Assembly (NCBI GenBank): GCA_003427395.1
Contig: BFEA01000559.1
Span: 408,476 to 447,442, forward strand
Length of the DNA: 38,967 bases
DNA from: Chara braunii
Lineage: Eukaryota > Streptophyta > Charophyceae > Charales > Characeae
Reading direction: 5' to 3'
A model generated the notes under the pieces. The model was not told the DNA's origin. It did no database searches and worked only from the letters and a program-made list of their open reading frames with translations. Shown here one piece after another: positions 32,270 to 38,967 of the stretch. Positions within the stretch are counted from its first letter, which is position 1; every line of letters starts with the position of its first letter. Made by a program: the position numbers and the translations under genes.

Positions 32270-32722
32270 ACAGGATGTCTCGCAAAGAACTGAGAGCGCT
32301 TCGTAGGGAGTTAAGACGAAATCCTAGAGAAGGGATGGATAAGGCCTAGCTCTTCGCCTTTTGGCGCACTTGTTCTGTTTGTCTTAAAGAAAGAGGGGGA
32401 GTTGCGTATGTGTATTGACTACAGGGGTCTGAATGCCATCACGATTAAGAATGTTGAGCTGCTGCCCCGTATAGATGACTTATTCGATAGAGTGCAGTGC
32501 TGCAAGTACTTCCCGAAGATAAATTTAAAGTCAGGGTAGCATCAGATAGAAGTCCATCTTGACGAGTAGTACAAAATGGCTTTCAGGACTAGATAAGGGC
32601 ATTACGAATTCATAGTGATGCCCCCCTTTGGACTTACTGGCCACTTCTCAGCGCTGCATGAATGACTTATTTAGGCTGTGGTTAGATAGGTTAATCGTAG
32701 TATATGTAGACAACCTCTTAGT
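32270..32722 (+). pseudogene. reverse transcriptase fragment of the second Gypsy element
   Basis: Visible in one main frame: [37 protein letters not shown], then KINLKSG-stop-HQI, a stop in the DEQYK position, a stop in the TRYGHYE position, and FIVMPPFGLTG. The catalytic motif reads YVDN (32703-32714) where active enzymes have Y-x-D-D. Three of the conserved blocks are therefore interrupted by TAG or TAA codons. The fragment ends directly after this motif. Confidence 0.88.
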
Positions 32723-32783
32723 GTGGAAATGTACGTGAATGTGGACATGTACGTGAATGTGGAAATGTACATGAATGTGGACA
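32723..32783. repeat. 18-bp tandem repeat, about 3.4 copies
   Basis: gtgga(a/c)atgtac(g/a)tgaat repeats without gaps right after the RT catalytic motif. A second small repeat, ctacttgcccgttg, follows at about 32797 and 32828. Confidence 0.9.
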
Positions 32784-33416
32784 AGCAGGAAAGGCTACTT
32801 GCCCGTTGGTCCAGTTGCCCACAAGCCTACTTGCCCGTTGCTTCACCAGTCTGGCCCCCAACGCCAAATTTCTCTTCTGGCCACAAGTTTACTCTTTTGA
32901 AAGGTTGGACCCGTGGACTAGTGGTTTAACAGGGCTCAGAGGGCTCATGCAGGCAATGTGAAGGGTCCTCACAACAATGTAGCGCAGACCCTCCACCAAA
33001 ATCGAGGCAGGCAGTGAATATGAAGTAGAGCACGAGCTGGCTGAATATATACTCAGGATTCGAATTCAGGTATGTGTTTCAGCAGTTATGGGTTGCTAAC
33101 GTAGCTAGGCCTTGGTGGTCTCTACACGTGATTCTCAAGGCCTGGCTGCACTACTCACGAAATGTGCAAAATTAGAATGAATCTTCTGCAGAACGTGGAA
33201 TACTATGCCGCCATATGCTCTGTCCTGCGTAGCATCGCGTTCGGGCCTGCTGACCGAACCCGAACGCTCGGTACCGAGCCCGAACGTGGCCCAAAATTGA
33301 CCAAGCCTGAACAGCGTTTTTTATAATTTTTTTTTATAATTATTTTTATATTCGATATACATATGTAGGGGTTGGGTGGCCTTGGGGGGCATTGCCCATC
33401 ACTCCTGAACACACAC

Positions 33417-33455
<39 letters not shown>

Positions 33456-34157
33456 TACAGGAATCACGGGAGCAACTGGAAAAAAGGACGATGGGCTCGA
33501 CGACCAATGGAGAGCAATTGCACCACTGCGTTGGTTCTCTCCTACTCCCACTTCCCCCTTCGCTCTTTTTTGCGTTTTTGTTTTTTTTTTCGTTTTTTTG
33601 CTTTTTTTGCTTTTTACTTTCTGTTCTTTGATTTTTTCTCTTTCGTTGTAGCTTTGGATTCGTTTTTTTTTTTAAACCGCTAAGTTTGAAGTTTTTTTCT
33701 GCCTGGCGCCCGACGGATTGAGAGCCCGCGGGAAAATGCCCCGACCCGAGCGGACGTGGGTTGACACATTTGAACCAAGGGGGTAGCAGCTTGCTCCCCT
33801 GGCCAGTGATGCGGCGCGATCAAACCGCTCCAAAGGAGCACAGCGGGAATAAAAGGAACATACGCGAAAGCGCGCGCGCCCGCTCATGTTCTTTTAATTG
33901 GTCCTTTTTCCTCTTTTCATTTTCCCTTTTTTTCTCCCCCTTTTTTTGCTATTCTAGCCTTACCGTCAGATTAGTGCATCCGATGGGCGGCAGGCGACAT
34001 TTAGCTTCCGCTTGAAGGATACTATTCTGGGCTGGGACGGGTACTATATGAAGAACGACTCGACCGACACTATTCATCGATTTGTCGTGTGGCAATTACC
34101 GCTCACTGGACCGTTGAGGCTCGGCGCGGTCCGGTTTTTGCTGTACGGTAGGCCGAG
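32784..34157. other. no recognisable gene; CA microsatellite and T-rich tract
   Basis: A (CA)n tract lies at 33409-33452. A 14-bp perfect palindrome gctcggtaccgagc sits at about 33267, inside a ccgaac-rich stretch. A T-rich region spans 33565-33690, and another T-rich stretch lies at 33900-33950. 33700-34150 is GC-rich and could be a promoter or 5' UTR for the candidate exon that follows. Confidence 0.5.
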
Positions 34158-34226
34158 ATGCCTGCTCACGCGATGGATTTCACCGCCGACTGGGACGACG
34201 AGGAGGAGCGCTGGGACGAGGAAGTG
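34158..34226 (+). CDS. possible first exon, acidic N-terminus
   Basis: An ATG opens MPAHAMDFTADWDDEEERWD followed by EEV, up to a GTAAGG donor at 34227 in phase 0. If unspliced it stops four codons later. The acidic, Trp-containing start and the good donor suggest a real first exon or a short upstream frame. I do not recognise the protein. It may belong with the Cys-rich remnant at 35905, but nothing proves that. Confidence 0.3.
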
Positions 34227-35904
34227 GTAAGGCACTGAGGACTACACTCCTCCGGTTTCTGTCTAGACCCTTCGCGCCACCTCGCAGCTCAGCCTGGCAT
34301 CATGCGGCCCAGTGAGACCTGCCCTGCGCCTTATGACCTGCCTTGCATGCGGTTTCATGCCCATACGCTGGGTGCCATTCCCGCCCCTCTTCTGCTTCTC
34401 GCCTTGTTGCCTAACCTCGCCATCACCAGCCTCCTCTGCGCCGCTTGCCTATCGGAGAGGGTGTACCTATGCTCTTCGACGAAGTGCTTCGCACTGCCAA
34501 TCGCAGATCATCTGCTTTACGACCACTTTTTTCACGTGCTGCTGCTGCCTATTCTACGCCCTTAGCTTCGCGTGCTGGCCCGAATGCTGATCTTGCTACA
34601 AGAGGAATCATGGAGTCAAGAGCAACGACGGAGTCGTCTATGTGTGTTTTCCTCTTTTTTATATCCTTCCTCTACTTCATCTACTCCATCCCCTGTGTTC
34701 CACCAGCCCCCTATGAACCTTCGATCCCTTAGAACCTAGACATGATCTCTCCCCTCCGCCACGATTCCCCTCCTCCCTTGATAAACAAAAAATCCCCCCG
34801 TACCTCCTCGCCCCCTTCCTTCGCCCCCTCCCCCTCACCTTCCAAAGACCATGGAAGATGTCCTGGCCCCCTCTGATGACGTCCTGCGTGGCTCGGGGCA
34901 GAAAAGCACTTTAGGGAGTTGCCACACCCTTCCTGCAATTTGGCGTGATGATCCGTGCGGCTACAGGAGCACACCGGGATCTGGAGGATAGAGCTAAAGC
35001 AGGAGTCTCTTCTCTTCCCCCTTCCCCTCTCCCTTCCCTTTTCTTCTTGACCCCCTTCTCCTTTCCCAGTGTGCGCATAATGGAGACGGAATGGCCAAGG
35101 CTTATGTGACGGTTAAAACGATGGGATGTTTTTTTTGCAAAAAAAGATTGATGCCTTTCTTCTGAATCGTGATCTCTCTGGGATTGAATTGCTTCTGTTC
35201 ATTGAATTAAATGGCGTGTGAATATTTTTGCTGAATAATCTCTGCTGGTCCATCCTGTTTCGAATCTTGTATCAATGATTCTGTCGGATGGCGGCAACCT
35301 GGGCGTGGGGAACGCGTGTACCATTATTATGCTTTCCCGCCCGAACAGCGCCGGAATGGCTAGTTAGGCACATGTCCCCTTCCCCCATTTTTGTCGATAT
35401 TTCCATCTTTCATGGGGATTGTTTGTCTAATTGCGTTCGCATAAAAAGCTGATCTATCCGGTAGCCTCGTGATCATACCTCCCTAGGCATGATTTTCTTT
35501 TCTTTTCCTTTCTTTTCGTTTCTTTTCTTTTCTTTTTCATTCTCTGTTTGATTCCGTCAGTATTATTCTTCTTCGAAAATGACGACTCGGGGATGGGAAG
35601 TGCAGGTGCCGTTATTATGCGTCCCCGTTGGGACTACTAGTAGGACGCATGCTCGTCTCCCCTCCTGTGCCTTCATCCTCTGCACCCTGGATATTACCAA
35701 GGACACTGCAACCCCTGCGTATTTCCCTCGCTCATAATGCTCTTGAATAAGTACTCCCTCTCTCCCCGTCTTTGTGGTGTCTTCCTTGCATGGGAGAATG
35801 CTTATTTTATTTTATTATTTATTATTTTTTTATGTTATTTTAGTTAATTTTTTTACTCCTCAATTTCTATCCCCCCTGCCTACTATGAGGTAATTTTTTA
35901 TATA
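34227..35904. other. possible intron, one candidate exon
   Basis: Between about 34413 and 34690 a frame reads LPIGEGVPMLFDEVLRTANR and SRAAAAYSTPLASRAGPNAD, which looks more protein-like than its neighbours but matches nothing I know. Pyrimidine-rich tracts lie at 35000-35070 and 35490-35545. AT-rich sequence at 35800-35900 ends in an acceptor-like tatag. Confidence 0.3.
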
Positions 35905-36970
35905 GAGAAGCCCCCATTCCACCTTCGGAAGAAGATCCACCCGAATCCCCACCTCTCCCGAAAAGGGACTTCGTTCTTCATCCAACTGGCTTGTGGATCG
36001 ACAATATACGTCCCTCTCTCCGCCTGCGGAGGAACAGGAAATAGTTTTACCCTGCCGCGGTATGGATCACCTCCGCTGCGTGCCTTTTGATCATGAATGC
36101 GCCGACAATTTTGTCGGAGCTGAGAGAGTATGGTTTACCGTGCTCCCGTTTGCCTCATGTGAACACACATGCTACTCACACACACTTAAATAACTGTGCA
36201 CATTAGCCTTCCATACTAATGACGTGTCAGGAACATGCCATGTGTTGTCAATGCTTCCAGGAAGCTGTCATAGAAAGTATGTGTCTTTACTGCATGGACT
36301 ATCCCCGGTGCCTCCACCCTCCACATCCTGTCCTAGCATGTCCCACATGCGGTGTTGGTCATAAACCCAAAGCAACCGCTGATGGATCTCTCTCTTTCTT
36401 GCCAGACAAACGATGGACATAGCAGTCCGAGGAGGAAAATAGGCTTCTATATGAGCCTCGGGCAGAGCGATGTGCTTATCACCACCAGGACGTGCTGTTG
36501 CGGATCAAATCCTGCAGCAGCTGAACGCCCTTGCGTTGGACCGATCCTCCCTGTCGTCGACTGCCCATATAGAAGGAATAAATACTGAGGAAGCCCAAGA
36601 AAGATGCTCCATGCTGCTTTGTGATGACCCGCCAAAGATTCAGCTAGCATGTGGTTCACATGCCTTGTGCCGTGACGATTATGAAGGGATAGTCCATGCA
36701 AGTTTTTGCTTCCATACCTACGATGACAGTCTGTACTGTACTCATGTACGGCACCGCAGACAGGCTGGAATGGCAGTGCCTCTATAATTGCAGTCGACAT
36801 GCCTCTATGTTCCTAGCATGTACGAGCCACGTAGCCTATGACATCTGTCTGCGCTGTGTGGAGCAACTGTGACTGCGAAAATTGGATGCGGTGCTTCCAT
36901 ATCCCACACCGGAATCGGTCCTATCCGGTCTGCAGGGGTGGCCACTTGTCATAAATTTTAGTCTGTTTCA
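35905..36970 (+). pseudogene. Cys/His-rich protein remnant with repeated zinc-binding-like modules
   Basis: Not recognised as a known family. After an acceptor-like tatag comes IPPSEEDPPESPPLPKRDF and VLHPTGLWIDNI, then breaks into other frames. Three modules are clear. A (36219-36365): C-x2-H-x2-C-x2-C, then C-x2-C-x5-C-x-H-x2-H and C-x2-C-x3-H (MTCQEHAMCCQCFQEAV, MDYPRCLHPPHP, ACPTCGVGH). B (36640-36745): LACGSHALCRDDYEGIV, then CTHVRH. C (36810-36960): LACTSHVAY, ICLRC, then after a frameshift WMRCFHIPHR and PVCRGGH. A weaker one starts near 36050 (LPCRGMDHLRC). Spacing of the first His to later ligands is the same in A and B. A linker (SEEENRLLYEPRAERCAYHH, then DQILQQLNALALDRSSL) is itself frameshifted near 36500. 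The first halves resemble the second half of a RING finger. It could also be a live gene with errors or tiny introns. Confidence 0.5.
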
Positions 36971-37529
36971 GCGGTGAATATTTAGAATTCTGCGAACCTC
37001 GTCATACACCTCTCCCCTGCTCTTTGCATGTCATACTCTATCCTGCCCTCCACATATTACTTTCCTTCCCGTTGCCCCTACCTCCCCTGCTCAATACTTC
37101 TATAGAACTCTGCCTTCTATCCCTTACCCTCCTCCGCCCTCCCCTCCACTCCCTTTGTACTACTAACAAATACATACGAATGAGCATCATAAAAAGAACA
37201 GACGATATGAAGATCATAAATGAAATGCATGAAGTATGAAGATGTATGACAGACACAAAGATTGTATAAGGTGAAGATCTGAAGTGAAATGAACAGGAGT
37301 ATGCAGCGCTGAAGAGAACCTTCCCTTTTACTCTGCCTCCTGAAATAACGTGAAGGCACACGGGGATGTGGGCAGCTGCCTCTCAGCCACAATCAACGTG
37401 GGCAGCCTTGTGCGTAAGAGGCGTAGTAAAAGGGGAGCTGCAAGAACAATGAAAGCGGTACCCCAAGGACAACCAAAAAACTGTCTATTTATGAAATTGC
37501 TTTCCCTACACTAAAATCGTTAACGTGAA
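36971..37529. other. nothing recognised
   Basis: Pyrimidine-rich at 37010-37160, then A-rich to about 37320. Short frames only, with no motif or repeat of note. Confidence 0.5.
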
Positions 37530-37770
37530 AAATCTGAAATCGGGGCTGTCGTTTGTCGTACCGGCCCTCGGCCCAGATTGACAGAACCATGCAACAAATC
37601 TGTCATCTGGGCCATTGGGTCCTACCGGACCGACGACCTAGAAAGATGCGGTCTTAAGATCTTAAGATCGCGCCGAAATCCAGGCTGTCAGGTCTTATCG
37701 GATCGACAACCTTGATCAATGTGGTCTGAAGTCCGTGCCTAAATCCAGGCCGTTAGCCCGGTACCTCGGA
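37530..37770. repeat. degenerate tandem repeats of about 65-80 bp
   Basis: Units start near 37530, 37610, 37680 and 37747. They share forms of aaatc(c/g)agg(c)tgtc, a (g)gtc-ta(c/t)cgga(c/t)cgac phrase, and gatg(c/t)ggtct. A perfect 14-bp palindrome cttaagatcttaag lies at 37653-37666. Confidence 0.5.
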
Positions 37771-37865
37771 TGGAACAGCCCACATCGCAGGCAACTTCAG
37801 CGAGTTGTGCCCTTAGACGTGTGCCAAGGCTAAGCCTCGTGCCACTGGTCCTTGCCTCTTCCTCG

Positions 37866-38080
37866 CGCAGCCATGCTTCTGTCTCGCGATGCGATGCCGC
37901 GCCATGCCTCTGCCTCGGCCCTCCACGGGGCGCCATGCCTCTGCTTGACGCCGATGCGCGCCATGCCTTTGCCTTGCGACTCCGCGCTATGCCTCTGCCT
38001 CGCCGCCCTGCCATGCCTTTGCCTCGCCGCCCCGCCATGCCTCTCCCTTGCGCGGCCGTGCAATGCATCTGCCTCACGCC
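37866..38080. repeat. GC-rich minisatellite, eight units of about 24-34 bp
   Basis: cgccatgcctctgcctcg and close variants occur at about 37868, 37902, 37931, 37959, 37985, 38009, 38033 and 38058, with spacing shrinking to 24-26 bp. The long minus-strand frames rich in Arg, Ala, Met and His across this region are translations of the repeat. Confidence 0.85.
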
Positions 38081-38609
38081 GCCACACTTCTGCAACTCCC
38101 ACGCAACCGACACTGACAAATGGAAACTCATGTGAATCAGCGTTGTTGACGAAGCCTCCAGCCAACAAACAACGTGCAAGCCTTCGGCCATGATTTAGCG
38201 TCTTCCAACTGTATGAGAGAGGACTTTTCCTTTTCTTTGTCTTTCTTGATTGTGCTTTTCCTTCTGTTCCTCTTCTTCTTCCGTTCCTCTTCCTCTCCTT
38301 AGAATTTTCTTCTCCTCCTCTTCCCTCTACCCCCCACCCCCCTGCAGGCCTCTTCGACCTCCTCATTCCTTCCTCGCTTCGCGCACGCAACCTCCACTGG
38401 ACCTGCTCCCTCCCTCCTTCCTCTCTTTGTCGCTCCACCTCAGCTCGACTTGGTCCTTCCCTCCTTCCCCGTTCGTCCAGTCTCCTTCGCTCCAACTTCC
38501 CCGCGCCGCTCGACATTCGCTCGACCACCATCCTTCGGCGTCCTTCCGCTCAACCTCCTACTTCTCCTGTTTACAGACAAATCGTGAAAATTATGAAAAG
38601 CTGTTAGAA
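38081..38609. other. pyrimidine-rich, no gene recognised
   Basis: From 38220 to 38570 the + strand is strongly C/T-rich (ctt, cct), giving Ser/Pro/Leu frames on + and Arg/Glu/Gly frames on minus that reflect composition only. Confidence 0.5.
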
Positions 38610-38905
38610 CGATCAAGTGTAGTATCTGCTCTGAGTGGTTTCATATTTGATCTGTGCTATCATTGAGACATTTTTTGTTTAAGAAAAAGAAAAAAAGCAT
38701 GCGCGTGCGTTTAAGCAAGAGAGAGAAGGGGGGAGAGAGAGAGCGAGAGAGAGAGACCCCAATCTAACTATGCATGTGCCACCCACATCGATCAAGTGTA
38801 GTACCTGCTCCGATTAGTTTCATATCTGACCCGTGGTCCGTCGGGACCTTAAAAAAAAAAAACATGCTCGTGCACGTAAAAGCGAGCGAGCGAGCGAGCG
38901 AGAGT

Positions 38906-38949
<44 letters not shown>

Positions 38950-38967
38950 AATCTAACTAATTGTGCC
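38610..38967. repeat. 179-bp tandem duplication with GA tract in each unit
   Basis: cgatcaagtgtagta(t/c)ctgctc starts at 38610 and 38789. Each unit continues with gtttcatat-tga, a run of A, catgc(g/t)cgtgc, a (GA)n tract with gcga variants, and cccaatctaacta. The second unit reaches the window edge, so more copies may follow. The GA tracts differ in length (about 45 and 65 bases, the second with a gcga block). Confidence 0.9.

Larger units (their letters stand above)
26552..32783 (+). mobile_element. second Ty3/Gypsy element, + strand, 3' half missing or unrecognised
   Basis: Probable 5' LTR, tRNA-iMet primer site, leader, gag with CCHC knuckle, protease and RT in Gypsy order, all carrying stops and frameshifts. 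After the RT YxDD position (32703-32714) the sequence turns into an 18-bp repeat and no RNase H, integrase or second LTR follows. Its gag is unlike that of the minus-strand neighbour, so it is a different lineage. The two elements start next to each other and point apart. Confidence 0.78.

Noticed and set aside
35145-35200. C/D-box snoRNA (tgatg ... ctga)
   Set aside because: Boxes are too short to be informative and no terminal stem brings them together.
37739-38531. Arg/Glu/Gly-rich minus-strand frames up to 233 codons
   Set aside because: Translations of the minisatellite and the C/T-rich tract.

Overview
The window looks like nuclear DNA of a land plant or, more likely, a streptophyte (charophyte) green alga. 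There are no tightly packed bacterial-type genes. Coding sequence sits in short phase-compatible exons with GT/AG borders separated by kilobase introns. Two Ty3/Gypsy LTR retrotransposons fill about 15 kb, and long GA/CT/CA microsatellites and tandem duplications are everywhere. The one recognisable host gene resembles a plant GTE (BET-type) transcription factor. Chara-like algae fit this picture, but the species is an inference.

Layout. 1-4383 is repeat-containing sequence without a recognisable gene. 4384-10552 holds three + strand exons (4384-5310, 7256-7386, 10486-10552) of a partial GTE8/9/10-like gene. Its first visible intron carries a decayed LTR fragment (6289-6800) with a perfect 26-bp palindrome. 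Its second intron carries a 630-bp non-autonomous DNA transposon (9113-9742) with 17-bp terminal inverted repeats and an 8-bp target duplication. 10553-17635 is non-coding and dominated by a multi-copy module containing GA tracts (14293-15467).

17636-26494 is a two-LTR Gypsy chromovirus on the minus strand: LTR, tRNA-iMet-like primer site, gag with CCHC knuckle, protease, reverse transcriptase, RNase H, integrase, chromodomain-like tail, LTR. It is broken by several frameshifts and stops. A second, differently built Gypsy element starts next to it on the + strand (about 26552-32783): probable 5' LTR, primer site, decayed gag, protease and RT, with no 3' half in the window.

Inside that second element are an 84-bp-arm, 95% matched inverted repeat (30819-30999) and a sequencing artefact. 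The artefact is the 38-bp Nextera mate-pair junction adapter at 31378-31415, followed by 19 bases that also occur 3.1 kb upstream. The assembly is therefore wrong at that point.

32784-38967 contains microsatellites, a possible short first exon (34158), and a frameshifted Cys/His-rich coding remnant (35905-36970). That remnant has at least three homologous zinc-binding-like modules that I cannot assign to a known family. The end has a Cys-poor GC-rich minisatellite (37866-38080) and a 179-bp tandem duplication ending in GA tracts. No tRNA, rRNA or CRISPR array was found.
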